From NCBI GenBank assembly GCA_964587105.1, contig CAZPKG010000003.1, positions 1 to 64,000 of the forward strand: 64,000 bases of DNA. The letters are read 5' to 3'. Positions 44,801 through 53,496 of this stretch are shown one piece after another. Position 1 is the stretch's first letter, and every line of letters begins with the position of its first letter. This DNA is from JABWCQ01 sp964587105 (GTDB taxonomy: Bacteria > Electryoneota > RPQS01). Below the pieces are notes generated by a model that saw only the letters and a list, made by a program, of their open reading frames with translations, ran no database searches and had not been told where the DNA came from. Made by a program: the position numbers and the translations under genes.

Positions 44801-46104
44801 CGAGCGTTAACACGGCCATTGACCGTGAGGGAATCCCAGCCATTCACATAAATGTCATCGGCACTCGACCGAATTATGTTCATGACGTCGTCAGGCGACA
44901 GCGCGGGGTTGACAGACAGAACCAGACCGGCGACGCCTGCAACGATTGGTGAGGCATAGCTTGTTCCAGATGAAAGGTCCCACAATCCGCATTCTCCGCC
45001 AAGAATGGTTGAACCGATTTCGTCACCCGGCGCCATGATGTCAACGGAGGGACCGTAATTGGAAAAGTTCGTTGCGCGATCGAAAGCATCCGTCGCGCCA
45101 ACTGCGATTACCTCTTGAAAACCTGAAGGGTAATGAATGCCGCCGTTGGTCGCATTGCCGGCGGATGCAACCAACACGACGCCCGCATCATGGGCAACGG
45201 TTACAACTTCGCGCAGCAAGGGCGACGCCACGACGTCTCCAAAACTCATGTTGATAATTGCCGCGCCGTTTGAAACGCCATAGAGCAATGCGGCGGCTAT
45301 GTCATCTTCTTCTAATGTGCCGTTCGCATTGCCTGCTCGCAACGGCATGATGCGGCAGTCAAATCCGATTGAAGGATAGCAATCGGGATTGTCGGACTCT
45401 GCGGCAGCGCAACCCGCGACATAGGTGCCATGTCCAAAGTCGTCCATCGGATCGTTGTCGCGTTCGAGATAATCTCCTCCGGCAGGCAGGCTCGGCGCAT
45501 CTACAAAATCCCAGCCGATCACGTCATCGACAAAGCCATTTCTATCATCATCAGTTTCGTTATCGGGAATTTCGCCGCGATTGTGCCAAATATTGTCGCG
45601 CAAATCGCGATGTGTGTAATCAACACCTGTGTCAATAATCCCAATCACAATCGTAGTGTCACCGCGCGAAAGTTCCCACGCAAGGCCTGCTGAGATTTTT
45701 TCGAGCCACCAGGCGTCCGGGAATAGACTATCAATCGGCTGGTAGGGGTCGTCAAGTGATTGTTCAGTTCGATAACGATTGTTAAAAGCAATCCACTCGA
45801 CTTCAGGATCCGACGAAAGCACCGAGGCAAGAACGTCAATATCTTTCCCGCCGGAAAATTGCAACCGCACGATTCGCTCGAGCGGCTGCGATAAATCCGA
45901 GTATTTGGCAAGCGGTAGATCAACAATAGCGCTCGCCGACGCAATTCGGTTAACGGAGGCGGAGGACGTGATTAGCTGTCCGTCAAGAGCGGACATGCGA
46001 AACGGACTACGCATCTTGATAAACAGAACATCGGGAGAGTGTTCCGCGAATACCACCCCGGAGATTATAAGCAGTGTCGCGAGGAAAACAGAAAGGTTTT
46101 TCAC
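41899..46104 (-). CDS. Subtilisin-like (S8) protease with FG-GAP/VCBS repeats and T9SS sorting domain
   Basis: About 1401 residues. I choose GTG at 46104, five bases after AAAGGAG; this places the signal peptide (KNLSVFLATLLIISGVVFA) at the very N-terminus. A short propeptide precedes the S8 domain with D158 (GIIDTGVDYTH), H225 (DFGHGTYVAG), oxyanion N317 (ASAGN) and S382 (GTSYASPIVAG). From about 690 to 990 there are FG-GAP/VCBS-type repeats with calcium-like loops (DVDHDGLIDI, DFDCDGQDEL, DVNADGCDDI, DFNHNGINEI). A fibronectin-III-like domain and two Ig-like domains follow. The last 85 residues are a T9SS type A domain (YPNPFRG, FTLNGVLIRKI, SGIYLYQIE). Predicted to be secreted through T9SS. 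It sits unexpectedly between comF and coaE. Confidence 0.95.
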   Translation of the reverse strand: MKNLSVFLATLLIISGVVFAEHSPDVLFIKMRSPFRMSALDGQLITSSASVNRIASASAIVDLPLAKYSDLSQPLERIVRLQFSGGKDIDVLASVLSSDPEVEWIAFNNRYRTEQSLDDPYQPIDSLFPDAWWLEKISAGLAWELSRGDTTIVIGIIDTGVDYTHRDLRDNIWHNRGEIPDNETDDDRNGFVDDVIGWDFVDAPSLPAGGDYLERDNDPMDDFGHGTYVAGCAAAESDNPDCYPSIGFDCRIMPLRAGNANGTLEEDDIAAALLYGVSNGAAIINMSFGDVVASPLLREVVTVAHDAGVVLVASAGNATNGGIHYPSGFQEVIAVGATDAFDRATNFSNYGPSVDIMAPGDEIGSTILGGECGLWDLSSGTSYASPIVAGVAGLVLSVNPALSPDDVMNIIRSSADDIYVNGWDSLTVNGRVNARRAVESAAFGADAEARILSPEIDSGIRGRVAVVGNVQGTAFTDYTLEYGLGENPRVWNQISSGAQRILGDTLGVFQAPLSDTVLVLRLTVHATTQHQSVEMAHVYVQNAPPVIDSIRTRTVLDGPGFGLQVRAWSNQFGRATLLMTNAGGDSIREDFGYVGDEHVAVILQSRYQGEWQAVLQITNLIGESVRSETFSYSSVQNSIRPYLYNSYVTSMSHGVLATLVSDYNCNGMSEVWMLPLDDRNVVDTLEAYEWNGSDFIESENTYGPHIPQCSGDADGDSLLEIGARRFGESRIWEQSDSCGILNNLVFESPDSFSQFLISRFVRLDSNSNREAILARVIIDSESQFALFEAGNNYLLHLISVLPNETDGANNYGPPTTAVGDVDHDGLIDIFFGDYDGDIVWCEWTGTEAVQVWSANMPQNDATSWMTVGDFDCDGQDELVAGCRSNAGASSESQRLLMGWDYYVFESNGNNELTVADSIAILGNENVTVNPASVVARDVNADGCDDILISAYPDFYIVTRDEQSGRYIPEWYAFPSKAASVAVADFNHNGINEILMSDGSQHVRIENAVAIANAPYPPVLTGNPLDESRISLNWTSVSGAVHFEVYYARTDGPYQLLTFLTDTAFIWNAASTDTVYRFAVATYDTMFEQPISVYSNVLELSANAPPTANDTAMLVAPKTVSVTFSEPMSSTVFVQGNWRLADGSMPAVIAENFGMRVIYLAFDSPFLPGEYQLFARNLRDAQGTPLPASGSSIYFSVAESQPLPAYVTTHRLVDAPIGNHVEIEFSEPMSENALTRTNYTIVDPRVNNSAYPATGVEFANTEHTKVTVTLDRLYPAGAVGVEVRINISDVAAQSGSQLETTSLLISQSASNLDHAYVYPNPFRGRGAAGTDGVIFAALPQVAVIRIFTLNGVLIRKIQHDGATGHTEWDLHTQDGEEVASGIYLYQIESDGEEVMGKLAVVR

Positions 46105-46135
46105 ACCGGCTCCTTTTGGGAAGAAGAGTTGATCA

Positions 46136-46813
46136 CTACGATACCGCCCGCGCAAACGCCAAGACACGCACTTGCTCGACGCCGCTCGCTTTAAGAATAC
46201 GAGCGCATTCTGACACCGTTGCGCCGGTGGTTACAACATCGTCTATCAACAACACGGATTTAGGAGCCTCACCTTTGTATGAATAACGGAATGCATCTTT
46301 TACATTTTGCACGCGCGTGCGAAATCCCTGGCCGCTCTGGGCGGGAGTATTGCGCGTGCGCTTCAGCAGCGGCAGAATCGCGCCGCCGGTTCTATTGGTC
46401 AGTTCGCGAGACAACAGCAAACTCTGATTGAATGACCTGTCACCATATCTCAGCCAATGCAGCGGTACGGGCGTCCAGACATCGTTGCTATCGAGAAAAC
46501 CGGCTGGGATTGTGCGAATTAGAAAATCGGCCATCTTCGGCGTTATTGTGGTATGGCCATCGAACTTAAGCGCATGAACGATCTCGCGCGTGATTCCGCC
46601 GTCACGATAGGCGAAGCCTGCATGCATACGATCCACAAAGCGTGGAAGTCTTTCGGCAGGAGTTTTCTCAGCACGAGGTAGTTCTGCCCAGCACGCATCG
46701 CAAAAAAGAATGCTCGATGCGGGCATTTCTTTCGTGCAATAGACGCAACGCGACGGGAAAACCAGCGACCAGAACGACCACTCGCGGAGTTTTGCAAGCG
46801 AAAAACTACTCAT
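46136..46813 (-). CDS. comF: ComF-family phosphoribosyltransferase-like protein
   Basis: 225 residues. An N-terminal zinc finger of the double-cysteine type (CVYC at 23-26, CDAC near 38-41) precedes a PRTase fold. WTPVPLHWLR, GFRTRVQNVKDAF and the PRPP loop LLIDDVVTTGATVSECA are family hallmarks. ComF takes part in DNA uptake in competent bacteria, but family members occur widely and their reaction is unclear. The start overlaps the end of lon by eight bases, so it is translated with it. The subtilase gene follows 31 bases later. Confidence 0.92.
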   Translation of the reverse strand: MSSFSLAKLREWSFWSLVFPSRCVYCTKEMPASSILFCDACWAELPRAEKTPAERLPRFVDRMHAGFAYRDGGITREIVHALKFDGHTTITPKMADFLIRTIPAGFLDSNDVWTPVPLHWLRYGDRSFNQSLLLSRELTNRTGGAILPLLKRTRNTPAQSGQGFRTRVQNVKDAFRYSYKGEAPKSVLLIDDVVTTGATVSECARILKASGVEQVRVLAFARAVS

Positions 46814-49205
46814 GCGCCGCGCCGCGTTTTCTAACGGGCGCCAGAAGCGTAAGTTTCAGGGCTTGCTCAAGGTCGTTGACAAAATGAAATTTCAAACGGG
46901 ACTTGATATGATCGGGAACGTAGAATAAATCCTTCTCGTTCGCTTTCGGCATGACGATTGTCGTAATTCCACGACGCGCGGCAGCAACGATCTTCTCACG
47001 AATTCCACCAACCGGCAAAACCTGACCGGTGAGCGTGATTTCGCCCGTCATACATAAATCATTTCGCACCGCTTTGTTTGAAAGCAGCGAAGCAAGCGAA
47101 GAGGCAAGTGCGATTCCGGCGCTCGGCCCTTCTTTCGGCTGCGCGCCTTCGGGGACATGAAGGTGAACGTCGTGCTTCGTGAAATTCTCTTCTGAAATGC
47201 TCAGCTCGCGAGCATGTGCATGAAGGAACGACATTGCGATTTGCGCGGACTCTTTCATCACATCTCCCAGCTGCCCTGTAACTTGGAGCTTGCCTGAACC
47301 GGGCATTGAAGTTGATTCAATCACAAGAATCTCACCACCCACGGGCGTCCACGCGAGTCCGAGAGCGACTCCGACTTGCGGAGCTTCCGGCAGTCCATCC
47401 TCGGCATAGGGCGCGGGTCCCAAGTACTGCGAAGCGGTTTTCGCGGTGATATTCACACTCTTGCGCTTGCCTTCGGCTACGCTGCGGGCGATCTTGCGGC
47501 AAATTGCTCCGATGCGTTGTTCAAGCCTGCGAACACCGGCTTCCCGAGTGTAGCCGCGAATGATCGCGCGCATTCCGTCTTCCGACACGGCCAAATGCGA
47601 GGGTTTCAGGCCCGACTCTTCTATTTGGCGCGGCAAGAGATAGCGCAATCCAATCTGAATTTTTTCGTCGGTAATGTAGCTTGGAATTTCGATGATTTCC
47701 ATACGATCGCGCAAAGGGCCGGGGATTAGGCCGACGTCATTCGCGGTCGTAATAAAGAAAACCGAGGAAAGATCGAACTCGACGTCGAGATAGTGATCCG
47801 AGAAAGTATAATTCTGCGCGGGATCAAGAACTTCAAGCAGCGCCGAAGCCGGGTCGCCGCGAAAATCCATACCGAGTTTGTCGATCTCGTCGAGCATGAT
47901 CACTGGATTTTTCACTCCGACTCGCCGCAGTGACTGAATGATACGGCCGGGCATGGCACCGACGTAGGTTCTGCGATGACCGCGAATTTCCGCTTCATCA
48001 CGCACGCCGCCCAAGCTCATCCTGACAAACTCGCGGTTCATTGAGCGCGCGATTGATCGACCGAGTGACGTTTTTCCCACTCCCGGCGGTCCGGCGAAAC
48101 ACAAAATTGGTCCGCGATTGTCTTTCTTTAGTTTGCGTACGGCCAAGAACTCAAGTATGCGCGTCTTGACTTCTCCCAAACCGTAGTGATCTTCATCCAG
48201 CTCTTTTTCAGCCTGGATCAGGTTCAACTCATCTACGGACGCCTTACTCCACGGCAGGTTCACAAGCCATTCAATATAGGTGCGTGAAACGGAGTATTCA
48301 GCCGAAGCGGCGGACATAACCTTCATGCGGTCGAGTTCTTTGCGCGCGGCCTCAGCGGCATGCGTGGGCATCGCAGCTTCGGTAATCTTGCGTTCGAACT
48401 CGGTGATTTCCGTGCTGGTTTCGCTGTCCTCACCGAGTTCTCGTCGAATGGCCTTAAGCTGTTCGCGGAGGTAATACTCTTTTTGATTCGATTCGAGTTC
48501 GCGTTCAACTTTGCCGCGAATTTCGGTGCCGATTTTGAGCAACTCCAGTTCGCGAGAAAGATGCGTGGCAACAAGCGTCAGGCGCGCTTCGAGCGCATTC
48601 TGCTCGAGAATCTCTTGTTTCTCGGATATTGAAAGGCTTAGATTTGAAGCGACGATGTCCGCCAACGCTCCGGGATCGGCGATATTGTGAACGGCGATAC
48701 GTACTTCGTCCGGCAGCGCATTTTCCTCGGCGTATTTTGAGAAATCGCTGATAACCGTGCGAGTAAGGCCTTCGATCTGAATTGTGCTGTCGCGCGGAAT
48801 CTGCATCGGTTGAATCTTGACCTGAAGATAGGGGTCGGTCTTCAGGATTTCGAGTCGTTTGACGCGCACCATGCCTTGAATGAGAACACGAATGGACTCA
48901 TCGGGCATCCGGAACATCTTCATGATGTGCGCCGCCGTTCCGACGGAGTAGAATTGATCTTCCGGTTTGTCAGAACGCGGAGACTGCGCACGTGAAAACG
49001 CGGCAACAACTCGATGACTTGCCAGAACGTCGTTGATCATCGCAATCATCGAGGGCGAAGAGATCGCGAGCGGCACAATCGTGTTAGGGAAGATCAGTAC
49101 GTCGTTGAGCAAAAGCGCCGGACACGCTTCGGGGATCCGGATGGGGCTGTCTCCTATACCGGAACTCTTGAGTGTCGGAGCGCCGCTATCTTCAGGCTCG
49201 CTCAT
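46806..49205 (-). CDS. lon: ATP-dependent protease Lon
   Basis: Degrades damaged and regulatory proteins in the cytoplasm. It is 799 residues, normal for bacterial LonA. The N-terminal LAN substrate domain (LLNDVLIFPNTIVPL) is followed by a long coiled coil and the AAA+ module, with Walker A GPPGVGKTS (K378) and the VIMLDEIDKLG Walker B. The C-terminal Ser-Lys protease domain has S695 in EGPSAGIAL and K738 in GGIREKIVAAAR. The start ATG at 49205 has AGGAG five bases upstream and makes an ATGA overlap with the hsp20 stop. The linkage to a small heat shock protein fits one protein quality-control unit. Confidence 0.97.
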   Translation of the reverse strand: MSEPEDSGAPTLKSSGIGDSPIRIPEACPALLLNDVLIFPNTIVPLAISSPSMIAMINDVLASHRVVAAFSRAQSPRSDKPEDQFYSVGTAAHIMKMFRMPDESIRVLIQGMVRVKRLEILKTDPYLQVKIQPMQIPRDSTIQIEGLTRTVISDFSKYAEENALPDEVRIAVHNIADPGALADIVASNLSLSISEKQEILEQNALEARLTLVATHLSRELELLKIGTEIRGKVERELESNQKEYYLREQLKAIRRELGEDSETSTEITEFERKITEAAMPTHAAEAARKELDRMKVMSAASAEYSVSRTYIEWLVNLPWSKASVDELNLIQAEKELDEDHYGLGEVKTRILEFLAVRKLKKDNRGPILCFAGPPGVGKTSLGRSIARSMNREFVRMSLGGVRDEAEIRGHRRTYVGAMPGRIIQSLRRVGVKNPVIMLDEIDKLGMDFRGDPASALLEVLDPAQNYTFSDHYLDVEFDLSSVFFITTANDVGLIPGPLRDRMEIIEIPSYITDEKIQIGLRYLLPRQIEESGLKPSHLAVSEDGMRAIIRGYTREAGVRRLEQRIGAICRKIARSVAEGKRKSVNITAKTASQYLGPAPYAEDGLPEAPQVGVALGLAWTPVGGEILVIESTSMPGSGKLQVTGQLGDVMKESAQIAMSFLHAHARELSISEENFTKHDVHLHVPEGAQPKEGPSAGIALASSLASLLSNKAVRNDLCMTGEITLTGQVLPVGGIREKIVAAARRGITTIVMPKANEKDLFYVPDHIKSRLKFHFVNDLEQALKLTLLAPVRKRGAAHE

Positions 49206-49672
49206 GACCACTCCTCAGGAAAGCGAACTTTGCGGCACGCAACCGCCCACTCCCGGCTGATCCACGGAATAACAATGCGAAGTACTCCAAGTTCAAAAGT
49301 GATTTCTGATTTCTGTGTGTCAAGTCCGTCGGGTAACGTTACGACACGGAGAAAATGTCCGCGCGCGATTTCAACATGAAAGAACTCCCGCCGTCCGGAA
49401 ATGTCAATGTCCTTACGTACGCCTTCAATCCGAACCCAATTAGGTCCAAAAGTAACCCGCGCTTCGTCTTGCTGCACGCCGGGAACGTGGACCTCGATTG
49501 CCACAAGGTGTTCATTGCCAAAGACGTCAACGGCGGGAATCCATTGAGCGTGCTCGCCCCACGGAAGCGGCCGATTGCCCTGTTCGATGCGGATGTACTC
49601 AAATCGAAATGAGCCGGATTCTTCCTGATCAGCGGCAAATGCATAATCAACTGAGTTCACATTATGTGCCAT
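49202..49672 (-). CDS. Hsp20/alpha-crystallin small heat shock protein
   Basis: 156 residues. An N-terminal arm is followed by the alpha-crystallin beta-sandwich (about 45-135): WIPAVDVFGNEHLVAIEVHVPGV, VRIEGVRK and the A-x-x-x-n-G-v-L-type segment rendered as SEITFELGVLRIVIP. The C-terminal I-x-I motif is not in its usual short tail. It is an ATP-independent holdase. AGGAG lies five bases before the ATG. It is the first gene of the minus-strand run and overlaps lon by ATGA. The AT-rich 190-base spacer upstream should hold its promoter; I found no clear heat-shock element. Confidence 0.92.
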   Translation of the reverse strand: MAHNVNSVDYAFAADQEESGSFRFEYIRIEQGNRPLPWGEHAQWIPAVDVFGNEHLVAIEVHVPGVQQDEARVTFGPNWVRIEGVRKDIDISGRREFFHVEIARGHFLRVVTLPDGLDTQKSEITFELGVLRIVIPWISREWAVACRKVRFPEEWS

Positions 49673-49814
49673 TTCCTCTCCTGAAGAACACTGATGAAAC
49701 GCGTGCGACGAGTTGAAGATTGATAATATTAGACTTACAATTCACCGCATCCAACAAATAATATATCCATTCCAGTTCTAAAGGTCAAGTATTTTATTGG
49801 TTTAGCTGTGAAAC

Positions 49815-49843
49815 TTGCAATCTGGTCTGTTCTGTCGTAAATT
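49815..49843 (+). promoter_or_regulatory. Promoter for the secreted nuclease-like gene
   Basis: TTGCAA (49815-49820), 17 bases and TAAATT (49838-49843). The extended elements TTGCAATC and TAAATTAT are identical to those before the 15076 gene. Confidence 0.5.
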
Positions 49844-49863
49844 ATTAGCTTGAGTCGAACAGG

Positions 49864-52461
49864 ATGCTAACTAAGCTGACCCGAATGAAAATGAGTGGGA
49901 TGAAATCTACTTTAGGATGGCTGATATTGTGTGTGGGAGCGCTCGGAGTTGCCCATGCTCAGACGTATGATACTTTGCGCGTGATGACCTACAACCTCTT
50001 GAACTATCCGGGGAATAATTCGGCTGCAAGAAATCCTGAGTTTCGAAAGATATTGCATGCAATAGACCCTGATGTCTTGGTTGTTCAAGAAATGCAGTCG
50101 AGTTCGGGCGTATCAGAGTTTCTTAATCAGGTGCTCAATTCCGGACAACCGGGGACGTATTCAAGTGCGACTTTCATGGACGGCCCGGATACGGATAATG
50201 CTTTCTACTACAAGTCCTCGCGTGTGAGTTTTCAAGGACAGGTCACATTGTCAACGGCGCTGCGCGACATCAACGGTTACATTGTGCGCCCGGCAGGCGT
50301 CACGGCAGATTCTCTCGATTTCAGAATATACTCGGCGCACCTGAAAGCCAGTCAAGGATTCGAGGATGACCGAGCCGCTGAAGTGACAATTGTGCGGAAT
50401 CACCTGAATGCCCTGGGACCCGGCCACTATATATTTGCTGGAGATTTCAATCTCTATACGAGCAATGAACCGGCATTTGACATCGCAACACAAAGCCAAG
50501 CGGATAATGACGGTCGCTTGTATGACGTATTAGGGCAATCAGGAACATGGCACAATTCGGCGACATTTGCGTCAATTCATACGCAATCCCCACGCCTGAC
50601 AGACATTGGAGACGGTGGATCGACCGGCGGATTGGATGATCGATTCGATTTTCTGCTGCCGACTTATCCATTTCTGTTATTGCCAAGTTGGCAAGTTATT
50701 CCGGGGAGCTACACCGAATACGGCAATGACGGCAATCACTTCGGACAATCGATTAACAACGGAACGAACACTGCGGTTCCCGACAGTATTGCCGATGCGT
50801 TGCATGTTTCGTCAGATCATTTGCCTGTATATATGGACATCATTCGTCAGATAACTGCTCCCGCAACAGTGACACTCACGCAGCCGAACGGCGGTCAGAA
50901 TTACGGTCGAGGAGACACTATCTCGATTACCTGGTCCACAACGAATTATGTCGGCACAGTTTCCTTGTCGCTCAGTCGAACGGGTGTGGGTGGAAGTTAC
51001 GAGACGCTTGTTAACGGGACGGCGAATGACGGGCAATTCTCATGGGTGGCAAGCGGTACTCCAACAACGCAAGCGCGCGTGAAAGTTGTGTTGGACGGCG
51101 CTCCGACCATAAGCGATGTTTCAAATAGCGATTTCACTATTTCAAATCGCGATATTACGTTGTTTACACCTGCGGCGGGAGATTCAGTTTCGATTGGGTT
51201 TGGAATTGACGTGCAATGGACAGCGGTGAACGTGACGGGAAATGTCCGGGTTGAGCTTAGCAGATCTCCATCCAGTCCGGGTTGGGAAGTCCTTGCGGCT
51301 TCGGTACCCAATTCGGGGCTCTACGGCTGGACAGCAACCGCTCCGGCAACTGATTCGGCTCGCGTGCGAGTGGTGATGGTAACCGCGCCATCCGTCGGAG
51401 ACACGTCGAGTCTGTTTAAGATAAAGAGTTTCTCGAATAATCAACCTCCGACAATAACTCACAATCCCGTATGCGACGGCGTACCCGGAACAATTAATTT
51501 CCATTGCAAGGTTCAGGACACGGGAACTTATTCGCTGCCGTATTTGATTTGGTCATCAAACGGATTTGCCACAAAAGACAGCGCGCAGCTTAGCGCTGCA
51601 GCATTGGGCGGATACTCCGTCGGCCACACGTTTTCGATAGGATTTTACGAGTACTATCTTCGCGTGACAGACAGCGGCAACTTGACGGCGCGAACGGATA
51701 CCTTTGATCTTGCAATTCAAGCCGATTGCCCGACGACCATCTCCTATGATGATGGAACGGCAGAATCGTATCAATGGTCAGCCGATGGCGGCATGGCCTG
51801 GGCCGTGAAGTTTGCACCGGCGGCAACGCCATTTGTTTTGTGTGCGGCGGAATATGCGGTCTCGGTGCGGAAGCCTGATTCACTCCATGGAAATGTGACT
51901 GTTCACGTTCTGAATGCGAATGGCATCGGCGGCAGTCCAGGAGATACGTTGGGAGTATTTACTTCTGGGACGTTGCCCAATTTGGTTTCCGGAAGCGCTG
52001 GAACCAGTCCGGGTTGGGGCCGCTGCGTACTTCAAAATGCCGGTGGTCAGCCGCTCGTCGTAAATGGAGCTTTCTACTTGGCCGTCTCAGAAGCTTCAAC
52101 GGCATTTGCGCTTGATGCGGGAGGCGGTGTTGCAGGTCGATCCTTTGTTTGGGATAGCTGCGAATCCATGTGGTTCCCCGATGACGGTGTAGCTGCGAGT
52201 TCGAGACTCGGCGACCGGATGATCCGTGCCAAGGGCCTTGCATTGTTGCCTCCGGTTGTTGTGATTTCATCCTCCGGTAATGACGCGGTTCTTCGCTGGA
52301 TGTCAACGAGCGCACCCCACTACACAATCTATCGGGCAACAACCCCGGAGGGACCATTTGTAACACCGGTTGCAGTTGTATCCGACACGACATGGACAGA
52401 TGAGGGGGTAATCTCAAGTCTTGGGCAAGCATTCTATATAGTCAAATCAACCCTCCCGTAG
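49864..52461 (+). CDS. Secreted endonuclease/exonuclease/phosphatase-fold protein with shared modular tail
   Basis: 865 residues; a signal peptide (LGWLILCVGALGVAHAQ) points to a start at 49864 or an ATG at 49900. Residues about 35-335 have the complete EEP (DNase I-like) motif set: MTYNLLNY, DVLVVQEMQ, YSAHLKAS, FAGDFNLYTSNE and SSDHLPVYMDI. This supports a metal-dependent nuclease or phosphodiesterase acting outside the cell. The C-terminal 500 residues are a chain of beta domains: two PNGG-type sandwiches, an EYYLRVTD domain, YDDGTAESYQW and a terminal fibronectin-III-like module ending FYIVKS. The same chain ends the C25-like protein at 15076. There is no T9SS tail. The gene is monocistronic or followed by tatA 78 bases later. 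Confidence 0.88.
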   Translation: MLTKLTRMKMSGMKSTLGWLILCVGALGVAHAQTYDTLRVMTYNLLNYPGNNSAARNPEFRKILHAIDPDVLVVQEMQSSSGVSEFLNQVLNSGQPGTYSSATFMDGPDTDNAFYYKSSRVSFQGQVTLSTALRDINGYIVRPAGVTADSLDFRIYSAHLKASQGFEDDRAAEVTIVRNHLNALGPGHYIFAGDFNLYTSNEPAFDIATQSQADNDGRLYDVLGQSGTWHNSATFASIHTQSPRLTDIGDGGSTGGLDDRFDFLLPTYPFLLLPSWQVIPGSYTEYGNDGNHFGQSINNGTNTAVPDSIADALHVSSDHLPVYMDIIRQITAPATVTLTQPNGGQNYGRGDTISITWSTTNYVGTVSLSLSRTGVGGSYETLVNGTANDGQFSWVASGTPTTQARVKVVLDGAPTISDVSNSDFTISNRDITLFTPAAGDSVSIGFGIDVQWTAVNVTGNVRVELSRSPSSPGWEVLAASVPNSGLYGWTATAPATDSARVRVVMVTAPSVGDTSSLFKIKSFSNNQPPTITHNPVCDGVPGTINFHCKVQDTGTYSLPYLIWSSNGFATKDSAQLSAAALGGYSVGHTFSIGFYEYYLRVTDSGNLTARTDTFDLAIQADCPTTISYDDGTAESYQWSADGGMAWAVKFAPAATPFVLCAAEYAVSVRKPDSLHGNVTVHVLNANGIGGSPGDTLGVFTSGTLPNLVSGSAGTSPGWGRCVLQNAGGQPLVVNGAFYLAVSEASTAFALDAGGGVAGRSFVWDSCESMWFPDDGVAASSRLGDRMIRAKGLALLPPVVVISSSGNDAVLRWMSTSAPHYTIYRATTPEGPFVTPVAVVSDTTWTDEGVISSLGQAFYIVKSTLP

Positions 52462-52539
52462 GGCACTTGAATTTGGCGGGAATAATTGCTTAATTAGCTG
52501 AGTTTACAGATTTGAGGCACCACCCTAAGGGACAATGCT

Positions 52540-52698
52540 ATGCGGTTTGGTTGGGTTGAAATACTGCTCATTATGGCAATCGTTCTGCTGCTGTTTGGCG
52601 GCAAGCGGATTCCCGAATTGATGCGAGGCTTGGGACGTGGGGCCAAAGAGTTCAAAGAAGGTCTCCGCGGTGACGAACCCGAGGACAAGAAGCCTTAA
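52540..52698 (+). CDS. tatA: Twin-arginine translocation protein TatA/TatE
   Basis: A 52-residue protein: FGWVEILLIMAIVLLLFGG is the single transmembrane helix with a preceding Glu, followed by the hinge KRIPELMRGLGRG and the amphipathic helix AKEFKEGL, then a charged tail. This is the standard TatA/E pattern, at the short end of the family. TatA oligomers form the pore for folded proteins across the inner membrane. The ATG at 52540 has AAGGGA about seven bases upstream. An overlapping ATG at 52535 is out of frame. No tatB or tatC is in the window. Confidence 0.93.
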   Translation: MRFGWVEILLIMAIVLLLFGGKRIPELMRGLGRGAKEFKEGLRGDEPEDKKP

Positions 52699-52725
52699 AA
52701 ATTATGAAGTTCGGGTCAACAGGGC

Positions 52726-52754
52726 TTGACTTAGGGCTTGAGGTTGGTTATATT
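52726..52754 (+). promoter_or_regulatory. Sigma70-like promoter for the MerR/receiver gene
   Basis: TTGACT (52726-52731), 17 bases and TATATT (52749-52754), ending 29 bases before the ATG. An inverted repeat lies directly downstream. Confidence 0.6.
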
Positions 52755-52758
52755 ACTA

Positions 52759-52775
52759 ACTATAACTACTATAGT
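52759..52775. promoter_or_regulatory. Candidate operator overlapping the transcription start
   Basis: ACTATA (52759-52764) and TATAGT (52770-52775) form a perfect inverted repeat with a five-base spacer, starting four bases after the -10 box. The encoded regulator has a MerR-like DNA-binding domain, so autoregulation is possible. AT-rich palindromes can arise by chance. Confidence 0.4.
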
Positions 52776-52783
52776 GAGGTATT

Positions 52784-53353
52784 ATGACCGGACGTGACGG
52801 TAAATTCTACTCCTCAAAAGATGTTTGTGAGAATCTCCAGATATCTAAGTCCACACTTTTCAAGTGGGAACGGGAGGGGTTGATCACGAAGGTACGGCGG
52901 GATTGGCGAGGTTGGCGACTTTATGATGAGCGCAATCTCGAGGAAATCCGGCAAAACATCGAGAAACAGAAAGCCGCAGAATCGAAACCTCGGTCATCTT
53001 ACGTCCTCGTCGTTGACGACGACACGATGATTTTGCAGGTAATGTCGGATCTGCTTCAGGCGGCAGGTTACGAGGTCTTGACCGCTGCAAACGGTGATGA
53101 GGCGGTCGCACTTCACCTCGAAAAACAGCCGGCTCTCACATTTCTCGACGTTAAGCTGCGCGGTAAAAGCGGAATTGACGTTTTCCGCGAGATCAAAGCG
53201 ATTGATCCGGGCGCCACGATCGTGATTTTGACCGGGTACCCCAAGATCGAAGATACCGTTCAGGTCATCAAAGAGGGAGCCTACAACTACCTCACAAAGC
53301 CGATTAAGAGCGAAGAGTTGCTTGAAATGGTAGCCGAGGTTATTGGACCGTAG
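52784..53353 (+). CDS. Response regulator with N-terminal MerR-like HTH and C-terminal receiver
   Basis: 189 residues. Residues 1-60 resemble a MerR-type winged helix-turn-helix (YSSKDVCENLQISKSTLFKWEREGLI, then a wing with WRGWRLYDERNLEEI). Residues 72-189 are a complete receiver domain: acidic pocket D78-D80, phospho-accepting D122 in LTFLDVKLRG, T150 and K172 in YNYLTKPI. The order is inverted relative to typical response regulators, where the receiver comes first. The cognate kinase is not adjacent; the nearest is the hybrid kinase at 6078, which carries its own receiver. It has its own promoter and terminator. ATG 52784 is preceded by GTGAGG. Confidence 0.9.
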   Translation: MTGRDGKFYSSKDVCENLQISKSTLFKWEREGLITKVRRDWRGWRLYDERNLEEIRQNIEKQKAAESKPRSSYVLVVDDDTMILQVMSDLLQAAGYEVLTAANGDEAVALHLEKQPALTFLDVKLRGKSGIDVFREIKAIDPGATIVILTGYPKIEDTVQVIKEGAYNYLTKPIKSEELLEMVAEVIGP

Positions 53354-53386
53354 GCTGAGTTTGGCAGAATAAGTGTATTCAGTGTG

Positions 53387-53417
53387 CGCCCCGTTGCTCC
53401 CGGCTTCGGGGCGTTTT
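53387..53417 (+). terminator. Rho-independent terminator
   Basis: CGCCCCG (53387-53393) pairs with CGGGGCG (53407-53413) followed by TTTTA. It separates the regulator gene from the protease/barrel gene. Confidence 0.75.
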
Positions 53418-53496
53418 ACCTAAGAAACGGAAACAAGTTAGCGATTTGTGGAGTTCCTTCATTTAGGGTCTCGATCACTTGTCCCCGGAGTTCAAC

